Of a DNA stretch of 64,000 bases, positions 27,971 to 36,708 are shown piece by piece; within the stretch, counting starts at the first letter, position 1; every line of letters begins with the position of its first letter. Source of the DNA: Balneolales bacterium ANBcel1 (GTDB taxonomy: Bacteria > Bacteroidota > Rhodothermia > Balneolales > Natronogracilivirgulaceae); contig JARULB010000006.1 of assembly GCA_029688905.1 (NCBI GenBank), positions 124,001 to 188,000 of the forward strand. Reading direction: 5' to 3'. The notes under the pieces were generated by a model. That model was not told the DNA's origin and ran no database searches. It saw nothing but the letters and a program-made list of their open reading frames with translations. The position numbers and the translations under genes were made by a program.

Positions 27971-29314
27971 ATGAACCTGGTATCCATTCTAATGCTGCTG
28001 CTCGGCATCACATCGGGCGCACTTTTCGTTTTTTTCCTGCTGAGGCGCGACGCTGCGGCCAAACAAAATCGCATACAGGAACTGCTTGACGAACAGGCCC
28101 GGCTCTCCGAGGAGGTTTCGCGTATGGAAGAGCGCAGCGACAGCCGGCAATCCCGCATTGACACGCTCGAACAGGAGCGCCGTGATCTGGAACTGCGCAA
28201 CACCGGTCTCCACGAACAACTTACGGAAGCCAAAACCACCAACCGGCATCTGCAGGAGAAGCTGGACTCGTTTAAAAAGGAGATCGCCGAAATCCAGGAG
28301 TCGTACAAAGACCAGTTCAAGGTACTGGCCAACGAGATACTGGAGGAGAAAAGCAAACGGTTCAGTGAACAGAATCGGACCGGCCTGGAGCAACTGCTCA
28401 CACCCCTTGGCGAAAAAATCAAAAGCTTCGAGAAGAAGGTGGAGGACACCTATAAAGAGGATGTCCGCGACCGTATTTCGCTGAAAGAGCAGATCGCCCA
28501 GCTCAGTGAACTCAACAGTAAAATGACCGAGGAAGCGGGGAATCTGACTCGCGCTCTCAAAGGAGAAACCAAATCGCAGGGCTCCTGGGGTGAAGTGATT
28601 CTGGAACGGATTTTGGAAAAATCCGGCCTGCAGAAAGACCGTGAGTATGTGGTTCAGCCCTCTTTCAGCGATGACGGCAAGCGCAGGCAACCCGATGTGG
28701 TTGTCCATCTGCCCGACAACAAACAGCTGGTCATCGATTCCAAGGTCTCACTGGTCGCTTTCGAAAAATATGTCTCCGCCGACGACGAACAGGAGCGCTC
28801 CAAAACCGCCCAGGAACACATCCGGTCGGTGCGACGGCACGTACGTGACCTGAGCGACAAAAATTATCAGAATCTGTATGGCATCAACAGTCCCGATTTT
28901 GTACTGCTTTTCCTGCCGATTGAGCCGGCGTTCGGCCTGGCGATTCAGCTCGATCCCGAATTGTACAACGACGCCTTCGACAAGAATATCGTGATCGTCT
29001 CTCCAACAACGCTTCTGGCCACGCTGGCCACCATTTCCAATATCTGGAAGCAGGAATACCAGAACCGGAATGCCATGGAAATCGCCGAGGCGGGCGGACG
29101 CCTGTACGACAAGTTCGTCGGCTTTGCCGAGGACCTCACCGACCTCGGAAACCGGATTTCCCAGACACAGAAGAGCTACGATGGGGCCATGAACAAACTC
29201 AGTGACGGCCGGGGCAACCTCGTCAGACAGGCCGAACGACTGCGTGAACTTGGGGCACGTGCCAGCAAAACCCTGCCGGCCTCGCTACAACCAGACCCCG
29301 ATTCCGACGATTGA
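27971..29314 (+). CDS. rmuC: DNA recombination protein RmuC
   Basis: 447 residues: an N-terminal membrane anchor (MNLVSILMLLLGITSGALF and following), a long coiled coil (residues about 30-150) rich in Glu, Arg and Leu, then the RmuC nuclease-like domain with GSWGEVILERILEKSGL, VIDSKVSLVAFEKY and the C-terminal VGFAEDLTDLGNRI. RmuC limits inversions at short repeats and has a restriction-endonuclease-like fold. Its stop is six bases from the stop of the convergent sensor kinase gene. Confidence 0.96.
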   Translation: MNLVSILMLLLGITSGALFVFFLLRRDAAAKQNRIQELLDEQARLSEEVSRMEERSDSRQSRIDTLEQERRDLELRNTGLHEQLTEAKTTNRHLQEKLDSFKKEIAEIQESYKDQFKVLANEILEEKSKRFSEQNRTGLEQLLTPLGEKIKSFEKKVEDTYKEDVRDRISLKEQIAQLSELNSKMTEEAGNLTRALKGETKSQGSWGEVILERILEKSGLQKDREYVVQPSFSDDGKRRQPDVVVHLPDNKQLVIDSKVSLVAFEKYVSADDEQERSKTAQEHIRSVRRHVRDLSDKNYQNLYGINSPDFVLLFLPIEPAFGLAIQLDPELYNDAFDKNIVIVSPTTLLATLATISNIWKQEYQNRNAMEIAEAGGRLYDKFVGFAEDLTDLGNRISQTQKSYDGAMNKLSDGRGNLVRQAERLRELGARASKTLPASLQPDPDSDD

Positions 29315-29320
29315 ATTTGC

Positions 29321-32300
29321 CTATCTGCGTCCCGTAAAAAAGGATTCGTTTGCAACAGAAGAGTCGGAGCCGGTGTTGGCAGGCATGGTTAGCGGCAACC
29401 TGATGGTAAACGTGGAGCCCTTCCCTTTTTCGGTTTGAAGCTGGATGGTCCCCTGGTGGTAGGCTACCAGATTTTTGACAATAAACAGGCCCAGGCCCGA
29501 AGAACCTTCGCCGCCCGTTGGCTGGGAGGATAGACGCTGAAATTCTCCGAATGCCTTCTTTTTATCTTCATCCGAAAAACCCTGGCCATTATCCGATATT
29601 TCGATCAGCATTTCGCCGTCTCCGGAAAACCTGCGAATACAAAGGGATATGCGTCCACCACGCTGGGTATATTTGATGGCGTTGGCCAGCAGGTTCTCGA
29701 TGATACTGCGCAGGCTGCTTTTGTCACATTCCAGATAGCAGTTCGGGGGGACATCCGCCTCCAGGGTTTGCGATTTTGTCCGGCTAAGCACACGAAAATC
29801 CCGAATAATCGCTTCGCACAACTCCGATAAATTGACTTTTTCGTAGTTGACCTCCAGTTCGTTGCTGCTGATCCGCTTGAAGTTTACCAGATCTTCCAGA
29901 AGCCGCATAATGCGTCCGCCCGCCGACTGAATAAACGAGCTGTATTCCAGTACCGACTCCGGATCGTTGCTTTCGCTCTTCAACAGGTCACAGTAACCCA
30001 TGATGACCCCCACCGGGTTTCTGAGATCATGCGCCACAACACTCATAAAACGCGACATGGTCTGGTTTGCAAACTCCAGTTTTCCCTTTTCATCGCGCAA
30101 TTCAATCGTCCGGTCGCTGACCAGCTTTTCAAGCTGACGATTTTTGCGACGCAGATACCAGGTGCGCCAGTACAGCAGCAGATAGATTGCCAGCGCCAGG
30201 CCCAGGGCATAGATTACATAGGCAACGCGGCTCAGGTACCAGGGTGGGTGGATGGTTATGTGCAGCTGCCCCTCTTCGCCCACCAATCCGTTCCGGTTTA
30301 TGGCCCTGACCCGGAATACGTATTCTCCGGCGGGCAGATTGGTGTACTCCCTGAAATTCAATTCGTGCACATCCGACCAGTCCTCGTCGAATCCCTCCAT
30401 CCACACCTGAAAAAAGACGGTACCGGAATAGACAAAGGTGGGAGCCGCATAGGTCAGGCGCAGGCTGTTCTTTTCATAGGGCAAGTCGAGTGATTGCAGG
30501 TTATCCTGCTCCGAAAAGCGTTGTCCAAGAGCCGAGTAAGTCCGGATCACATTTCCGTCACGGTCATGGACACTTCTGACCGCGCTCCGAAATCCGACTC
30601 CGTAACGGTCCGGCAGTGATCGGTCCAGCATGATCAGCGACTCATCACCACCCATCCAGATTTTGCCATCGGTATCGGCAAGCATGCTGTACAATCCGAT
30701 GAACAATCGTTGTGGAAGGATGATATCATCCAGATTCCAGGCACCGGGTTCTTCGCCCCCGGGATCATCCTGCTCAAGCAACACCAGTCCTCCCGGTCGG
30801 TAAAGCCATAAATCGCCGCTGCCGTCCCGGGCATCCTGATGTCGAAATACCTGCTGATCATCCTCGGGAAACAGTTCCCTGACGCCGGGAACCAGTTCGA
30901 ATATATTTGGCGGGATGGAGTCGGCTTCGTGATACCGATCGTATGTCTCGGAGAGGTGAAACAATCCGATACCCGATGAAAGGGCCCAGGAACCGTCCGG
31001 CATGTGACCCATGAAATGTTCGCGCTCCGATACGGCGGGATACTCCGTTGTGTGAAAACGGCGTATCTGCGGCTGGTCAGCGTGTGGGTCTGTTCTGATA
31101 TCCACCCGAATGATATCCTCAAAACGGTTTCCCAGCCAGAGATAACCATGGCGGTCTTCAGCCATGAACCGGATATCAGCCCGTTCCAGTGGCAGTGCGG
31201 TGACCCGGAATGCGTTGTCAAAATCAGATCGCCGGTAGGCTTCGGGGTCGATGGTGATGGCGAAAATGCCGTTATCGGCGCCGGCAAAAAGGGTATTGGA
31301 ATGACGTTTTGAAGCGTACAGGCTGTAAATGCGCTGACCACTGCCGCTCCCAGCTATCGCTTTCTTTCGGCCATTCACAAGAAGAGAGAGAGAGTCTTCG
31401 GGTCCGGCAATCAGCAATCCGTCGGCCGGAGTTCCGATCACCTGTTCAACCGTCATCAGATCCCAGGTCTGACCCTCCTCGGCCGCCTCCACCTTCTTCA
31501 GCCGGTTCCTGCGAACCAGAACGTTATCATTGGACGGTGGAATCTGACTCGCATCTCCACGGCCGGTGACGGCCTGAATCATATAGAATAATCCCTGGCT
31601 GGTTCCAACAAAAAGTGTGTCCTGCTTGCGGGCAAGGGAGAGCGTCGCCCCTTCCAGCCCGAGTTCGTTGTCCCAGTAGCGCAGCGGACGGCCGTACTCA
31701 AAACGGGTTATGCCGTTGTTGGCGAGTGCCCAGAGTCCGCCTTCCCGGTCTGTGCCCAGGCCGATAATCAGATTGGTGCGCAAACCGTCATCCTCGGTCA
31801 ATTGATCGAGGATGGTGCCTTCCGGACTGATTATGATAATACCGGCATTGATTGTGTTGATGGCAATCATACCGTCGTCTGTACGCAAGGCACCATAAAG
31901 CCGGATGCGGGAGAGATGGGTATCGAGACCGGTATCCAGGGGTTCTGCCTCGAAAGTCCATCGCGCCGTTCCGATTTTTTCCGGGGCAAACGGTATCACA
32001 TTGACGGAACCGTTCTTATCATCTTCCGTTGCCGGGGAGTCATCCGTATGATTCGCCGGGTCCGGGCCGCCCATTTCCTGCTCAGAGTGTTTTTTAACAT
32101 GGAGATGGTAAAAGCCGCTCTCCTGGTGTCCGGCAAAAGCCGTTGCGTCCGACAGTTGCACCAGCAGTGAAAGCCGCCCGGCGGGTTGATCGGACTCAAT
32201 GACCAGAGCCAGCCGGTCGTCCTCAACCGTAAGCAACCCCAGCTCCGGGTGATTTATCAGCGGCCGTCCATCAAAGGTGAACAACCGGCCGAAGTTGGCG

Positions 32301-32857
32301 TTCTCACCGGATTCCCAAATTGTGAGTGTCTGGAAGTCCCATTGAAGAAGGAAATCGTTGGCGTTGAATATGACTCCCCCGTCGATGCTATACACATCCC
32401 AGACATTGTTGATCGCGATATTGTCAGGAACAAGATGCATGAGAGAGTGGTACTCCGGCCGGCCAAGCGAATCGGGTTCCAGATAACCAATTTCGTTGAG
32501 ACCGCTGACATAGATACGGCCGTCGTCACCAAATGTCAGGCTGCGCGCCGGGCGCTGGCGATTCAGTTCCACCAGATTCCAGTCACTTCCATCGTAAATA
32601 AGCACACCGGAGCTGTTGGCTATGTAGATGAACCCGTCATCATCCTGAAGCATATCCCAGTTCTGAGGCGCTCCCTGGTAATCGTGCCCCGACCAGGTCT
32701 GCTCATAAATCTGTCCCCGAACATCAGGAACAGCTGATAGCATCCCCAAATCCAGGGCTGCGGCCTGCTCTTCAGTGAAAAGGACAACTCCTGCAATAAG
32801 AATGCAGAAGCCGGCTTTCAATGGAAGCATCCGGTGTTTGTTATTGTCTGGCGCCAT
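29321..32857 (-). CDS. Propeller-type sensor histidine kinase
   Basis: 1178-residue membrane sensor. An N-terminal signal or anchor is followed by a very large periplasmic region of two-component-propeller repeats (to about residue 790), a Y_Y_Y domain ending in NLPAGEYVFRVRAINRNG, a transmembrane helix (about 885-905) and a coiled-coil linker. Then come the HisKA dimerisation helix with the phospho-acceptor in VVAHDLRNPVG (His at about 943) and the HATPase domain with ENLLANAIKYT, EISDNGQGF and GLGLFIVKNL. Unlike the hybrid systems of gut Bacteroides it has no receiver or AraC domain, so it must phosphorylate a separate regulator. None is next to it. The ligand is unknown, possibly a carbohydrate. 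Confidence 0.94.
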   Translation of the reverse strand: MAPDNNKHRMLPLKAGFCILIAGVVLFTEEQAAALDLGMLSAVPDVRGQIYEQTWSGHDYQGAPQNWDMLQDDDGFIYIANSSGVLIYDGSDWNLVELNRQRPARSLTFGDDGRIYVSGLNEIGYLEPDSLGRPEYHSLMHLVPDNIAINNVWDVYSIDGGVIFNANDFLLQWDFQTLTIWESGENANFGRLFTFDGRPLINHPELGLLTVEDDRLALVIESDQPAGRLSLLVQLSDATAFAGHQESGFYHLHVKKHSEQEMGGPDPANHTDDSPATEDDKNGSVNVIPFAPEKIGTARWTFEAEPLDTGLDTHLSRIRLYGALRTDDGMIAINTINAGIIIISPEGTILDQLTEDDGLRTNLIIGLGTDREGGLWALANNGITRFEYGRPLRYWDNELGLEGATLSLARKQDTLFVGTSQGLFYMIQAVTGRGDASQIPPSNDNVLVRRNRLKKVEAAEEGQTWDLMTVEQVIGTPADGLLIAGPEDSLSLLVNGRKKAIAGSGSGQRIYSLYASKRHSNTLFAGADNGIFAITIDPEAYRRSDFDNAFRVTALPLERADIRFMAEDRHGYLWLGNRFEDIIRVDIRTDPHADQPQIRRFHTTEYPAVSEREHFMGHMPDGSWALSSGIGLFHLSETYDRYHEADSIPPNIFELVPGVRELFPEDDQQVFRHQDARDGSGDLWLYRPGGLVLLEQDDPGGEEPGAWNLDDIILPQRLFIGLYSMLADTDGKIWMGGDESLIMLDRSLPDRYGVGFRSAVRSVHDRDGNVIRTYSALGQRFSEQDNLQSLDLPYEKNSLRLTYAAPTFVYSGTVFFQVWMEGFDEDWSDVHELNFREYTNLPAGEYVFRVRAINRNGLVGEEGQLHITIHPPWYLSRVAYVIYALGLALAIYLLLYWRTWYLRRKNRQLEKLVSDRTIELRDEKGKLEFANQTMSRFMSVVAHDLRNPVGVIMGYCDLLKSESNDPESVLEYSSFIQSAGGRIMRLLEDLVNFKRISSNELEVNYEKVNLSELCEAIIRDFRVLSRTKSQTLEADVPPNCYLECDKSSLRSIIENLLANAIKYTQRGGRISLCIRRFSGDGEMLIEISDNGQGFSDEDKKKAFGEFQRLSSQPTGGEGSSGLGLFIVKNLVAYHQGTIQLQTEKGKGSTFTIRLPLTMPANTGSDSSVANESFFTGRR

Positions 32858-33092
32858 ACCCGGTTTATCATACCCAATGCATTAAAACATAAGTTGAGAA
32901 TAACAAACTTGCGCATAAAGAGGAAGAAAAAAACACCGAAATTGCCTTGAAATATTGTCATTTTTTGCTCAATACCCGTGTTATCCTGCCACAAATAAGT
33001 AACTGCGTGAAATCAAACCCGTGGCAGAAACACTCGATCTTAAGGTGGTGATCACGTATTTTCCATACCTGACTTTCCCCAATACCTGACCG

Positions 33093-33329
33093 ATGAAACG
33101 CATCATTATTGACATAGAGATAAAAAACGTGATCGAAATCGTCAAGAAACGCAAGGGGCGCATGGCCGCGTTTCTCGCAAAATATTTTGTGCGGGAGGAG
33201 GCGATTCACGACGAGGTGGAAGCGCGGGTTGTCGGAGAGATCCAGAAAACCCTGGAAAAAAACATCGGAATCAGGCTTCACGAGGAGGGAATCAAGGCGC
33301 GGGTAACCATCCGCAAGGAAAACCCCTGA
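33093..33329 (+). CDS. Small conserved-looking hypothetical protein
   Basis: 78 residues, unrecognised. It is rich in Lys, Glu, Ile and Val with alternating strand and helix character (IIIDIEIKNVIEIVKKRKGR, then AAFLAKYFVREEAIHDEVE, then IRLHEEGIKARVTI). Amino-acid composition and codon pattern look real, and it is preferred over the 150-codon antisense frame covering it. No operon partner: the flanking genes face the other way. Confidence 0.6.
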   Translation: MKRIIIDIEIKNVIEIVKKRKGRMAAFLAKYFVREEAIHDEVEARVVGEIQKTLEKNIGIRLHEEGIKARVTIRKENP

Positions 33330-33479
33330 GGGGCTTGCCAGCCGGCAAAGGCGGTATTCTCCGGCTTCCGACGTGCCGCCATTTGTGCGATAAGTTCCCC
33401 CCGTAATCACCCCCCGCAGTACAGTGATTATCCGGCAGCCACAGGATCACTGTAACCGGTGGAAGAAGCCGTAACCGTA

Positions 33480-35480
33480 TCAGCGTATTGTGCCGTCCCC
33501 TTTCACGTAGCGATCGAACCAGTCGACGACCCGCTCCATGAAGTCGATACGGTGCGCCCGTTCGACGAGGCCATGTGGCTGTCTGGGATACATCACCAGT
33601 CCTGTTGGAATGTCGTTAAGCCGCAGGAACTGATGCAGCTGGATGGACTGCTCGGGATGGACGCGGTCATCTGCCATTCCGTGCGCTACCAGAATGGGCG
33701 TATTGGCGTTTTGCAGGTGCGCGATGGGAGAACGGTCCCAGTTGAGGCCATGATTCTCAAACCACCATAGGTCCCAGTGGGTAATGGACATTTCGTGCGG
33801 GATGTCGGTGGTTCCCATGAACGAGATCCAGTTGGAGAGGCCGGCAAAAGTGATTGCCGCCGCAAAGCGATCGGAGTATCTGGTTCCGGCCCAGGCCGAG
33901 AAGTAGCCACCGTAGGAGGTACCGGAAATGCCTACCTTCCTCGGATTAACCACCCCATCGTAGGCCAGGTGGTCGATTCCGCGAATCACATCCTCGAACT
34001 CCTTGCCGCCGAGGTCGCGGTGATTGGCCATGGTGAATGCCGACCCGCGGCCCCCGCTGCCGCGATAATTGGGTTTGAGCACCACATATCCGTGAGAGGC
34101 GAGCACTTGCGCCGGGTACAGCGGACGTGTATTCCATCCGTCCAGGCTCACTCCTTCCGGTCCGCCGTGAGGCAGAATGGCCAGCGGATAGCTCTCTCCA
34201 TCCTCGTAACCCACCGGGTAGGTGAGCACACCTTCAATCAGCAGGCCGTCGGGACCTTCCCAGGTGATCGTTTCCTGCCGTCCCAGCGTGAGGTTGTCCA
34301 GAAACGAATTGTGCCGGGTGAGGCGCTCCCAGCCGGTGCCATCAAGAGTGTGGAGATACACCTCTGACGGATGATCGCGCCGGTGTACTGATGCGGCAAA
34401 TGTTTCTCCGGAACTGTCGAAGCTAACGGATCGGAACACCTCCAGGCCATCGCCGGCCAGAAGCACCGCATGCCCTCCTGACGCCGGAATCTCACGCAAC
34501 GTGGTGCGTGTCCCTTCCACGGCAACAAAACGGAGAGTAACATCGTCTTTCCAGGCGAGCCATTCAATTGTTCCTTCGTAGTTTTCCGGGGTTATGTCTA
34601 TCGGCGTGTAATCGCCGACATCCAGCACGTAAAGTCTCTGCGGGAGGGGATCGTTTAACGCTTTCGCTGCCAGAAAGGCGAATTGCCGGCCGTTTGGTGA
34701 CCAGCGCAGGGGTCCGACTTTACCCTGGCTTTCGGCCAGCATATCCAGTGAACCATCCTCCCGGTCCAAAACGAGGATTTCGCTGAACATCATCTCATCG
34801 TCAATACCCGTTCCATGCGTGGTGCGCACCGCCAGATGCCGCCGGTCCGGTGCCCATTCAAAATCCCAGACGGTCATGTTGTCCGGCGTAGCGGCCTGGG
34901 CCTCTCCATTTTCCTGAATCCAGAGCCGCACGTGGCGCTCGTCCTCTCCATAGACATCCATATCAAAGCCCTGTTCGCGCCGCTCCCTCACTTCCCGGGG
35001 CCAGGGACTTCTCATGGTGTAGGCCAGAATCGACGGGTCATCCGAAAAGGAGTACGCCATGACCCCTTCCGGAGCGCTGGTGTGCTTTTGAAGGCCTCCG
35101 TCAACGATATCCAGGGAATAGACCTGTGGACGATCGTGATGGTCCGTGTCGGTCATGCGGAATGCAATGCGCCGGCTGTCGGGCACCCAGGAAACGGAGG
35201 ATACGCTTTGTGGCGCGGCGATAAGCTGGCCGGATTCGCCGGTCCGGATATCCAGAACATGCAGCTCCTGGTAGTCGCCACCGATCTCATCCTCCGCCGA
35301 ACGGGGCTTTCGGAGGGTATAGACGACATGGTTCCCCTGGTCATGCATCAGTACCTGTCCCACATGCTCAAGGGAAGCTACTTCCTCCGGTGTGATCTGC
35401 GCACGGGATTCTCCGGCAGTTGCGGCGAATAACAGGAAAGCCAGGACGATGGTGAAGCGGGTGGGGTATGATCGGGTCAT
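33480..35480 (-). CDS. Exported S9 peptidase (acylaminoacyl-peptidase/dipeptidyl-peptidase type)
   Basis: 666-residue serine peptidase with a signal peptide (IVLAFLLFAATAGESRAQ). A beta-propeller (residues about 30-400) precedes the alpha/beta-hydrolase domain with LPHGGPEG oxyanion region, nucleophile GTSYGG (about residue 521), Asp in HGMADDRVHPEQS and His in RQPHGL. Probably removes dipeptides or acyl amino acids from peptides outside the cytoplasm. One of three S9 enzymes in this window. Confidence 0.93.
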   Translation of the reverse strand: MTRSYPTRFTIVLAFLLFAATAGESRAQITPEEVASLEHVGQVLMHDQGNHVVYTLRKPRSAEDEIGGDYQELHVLDIRTGESGQLIAAPQSVSSVSWVPDSRRIAFRMTDTDHHDRPQVYSLDIVDGGLQKHTSAPEGVMAYSFSDDPSILAYTMRSPWPREVRERREQGFDMDVYGEDERHVRLWIQENGEAQAATPDNMTVWDFEWAPDRRHLAVRTTHGTGIDDEMMFSEILVLDREDGSLDMLAESQGKVGPLRWSPNGRQFAFLAAKALNDPLPQRLYVLDVGDYTPIDITPENYEGTIEWLAWKDDVTLRFVAVEGTRTTLREIPASGGHAVLLAGDGLEVFRSVSFDSSGETFAASVHRRDHPSEVYLHTLDGTGWERLTRHNSFLDNLTLGRQETITWEGPDGLLIEGVLTYPVGYEDGESYPLAILPHGGPEGVSLDGWNTRPLYPAQVLASHGYVVLKPNYRGSGGRGSAFTMANHRDLGGKEFEDVIRGIDHLAYDGVVNPRKVGISGTSYGGYFSAWAGTRYSDRFAAAITFAGLSNWISFMGTTDIPHEMSITHWDLWWFENHGLNWDRSPIAHLQNANTPILVAHGMADDRVHPEQSIQLHQFLRLNDIPTGLVMYPRQPHGLVERAHRIDFMERVVDWFDRYVKGDGTIR

Positions 35481-35585
35481 GGTGATGGGTTGTAAGGTGT
35501 CGGTTGATGCCGGACAGATACCGCATCCGGTTATCCTGCTGATACATGCATGTATCCGGCCTCATAGCCGGCCGGAGTGGGGGCT

Positions 35586-36239
35586 TCAGGGCCGGTACTC
35601 CTCACGCAATTTGTCTCGGAACAATGATTTGAACTTGTCGATCTTGGGACGAATCACCACCTGGCAGTATCCCTGGTCGGGATTGTTTGCAAAAAAGTTC
35701 TGGTGATAGTCTTCGGCCTGGTAAAACGCGTCAAACGGCGTGATTTCGGTGACGATCGGATCATCGAAAATATCCGATTCATCCAGCTTGCCCTTGTAGT
35801 ATTCGGCCCGTTCACGCTGATGGTCGTTGTGATAGAAGACCACGGAGCGGTACTGCGGTCCCACGTCGGCACCCTGGCGGTTCAATGTAGTAGGGTCGTG
35901 GGTGCGCCAGAAAATCTCCAGCAGCGCATCGTAACTGACCAGCTCGGGGTTGTAGGTAATCTGAACGGCTTCCGCGTGACCGGTTTCTCCGGTTTTCACG
36001 ACCCGATAGGAAGCTTCGTCCTTTCTTCCGCCGGAATAGCCGGAGACTACCGAGGTCACACCATCGACACGGCTGAATATCGCTTCCACGCACCAGAAGC
36101 AGCCCGCGCCGAATGTGGCTTTTTGCTCATTTGCCATTATTGCATCTGTTGAGGTAATACGGGCACCGGCAATATCGGCGAAAAACAAGGCCGTCAAAAG
36201 TACCAGTGCCACTGTAAGTTGTTTGATGATTGCTTTCAT
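35586..36239 (-). CDS. msrA: Peptide-methionine (S)-S-oxide reductase MsrA, exported
   Basis: Repairs oxidised methionine in proteins. The 217-residue product has a predicted signal peptide (VALVLLTALFFADIAGA), so it acts in the periplasm. The catalytic Cys47 is in GCFWC, with SGYSGG, GHAEAVQ and a resolving Cys near the C-terminus (GYCQVV). No MsrB domain is fused. The export and the neighbouring exported peptidases suggest an envelope quality-control role. Confidence 0.95.
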   Translation of the reverse strand: MKAIIKQLTVALVLLTALFFADIAGARITSTDAIMANEQKATFGAGCFWCVEAIFSRVDGVTSVVSGYSGGRKDEASYRVVKTGETGHAEAVQITYNPELVSYDALLEIFWRTHDPTTLNRQGADVGPQYRSVVFYHNDHQRERAEYYKGKLDESDIFDDPIVTEITPFDAFYQAEDYHQNFFANNPDQGYCQVVIRPKIDKFKSLFRDKLREEYRP

Positions 36240-36270
36240 GAAGAAATCGCAAGCCGGGCAAACCAGCCTA

Positions 36271-36621
36271 TCAGGCCTGGGGGGGCTCCTCTTGTCCCTC
36301 GCCCGGCGAACCGAACCGGAACTGATTGGAGAACGAGGTCTTCAGCTCTTCGAGGTCATCCTGGCTGACCAGCTCGTTCATCTCCTTGACGCCCACTTTC
36401 TGAATCAGATTGAAAATCATGCGGTTGAAAATCATCTGATGGGCCATGGATGTGATCTGCATGAGCTGTTCCTGGCCGATCTGCTGATTGGACAGTTGCA
36501 GTTTGTTCATAATCGGTTCCAGAACCGTATGCGCCATTTTGGCCAGCTGCTTTTCCAGTTCCTGTGCCTGTTCGTTTTTCTTGCTTGTTATCTCTTTTCC
36601 GTCCTGATCTACTAACTTCAT
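36271..36621 (-). CDS. Hypothetical helical protein
   Basis: 116 residues, not recognised. No signal peptide or membrane segment. It is Gln-, Met- and Leu-rich and probably all helical (EQAQELEKQLAKM, then QLMQITSMAHQMIFNRMIF), with an acidic Gly/Pro-rich tail (GSPGEGQEEPPQ). It starts 31 bases upstream of msrA on the same strand, so co-transcription is likely. It could be an adaptor or ribosome/chaperone-associated protein, but nothing shows this. Confidence 0.65.
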   Translation of the reverse strand: MKLVDQDGKEITSKKNEQAQELEKQLAKMAHTVLEPIMNKLQLSNQQIGQEQLMQITSMAHQMIFNRMIFNLIQKVGVKEMNELVSQDDLEELKTSFSNQFRFGSPGEGQEEPPQA

Positions 36622-36708
36622 GTAATTAACTGTTTATTTGTGATTTACTATTAGGCTACCGGAAGCGGCCAAAACAGGAACCAGCCCACAGTTCCCTGCC
36701 GGCAACAC

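Noticed and set aside
32958-33410. 150-codon minus-strand frame over the 78-residue gene
   Set aside because: The opposite-strand 78-residue product has a more protein-like composition; this frame looks like its shadow.
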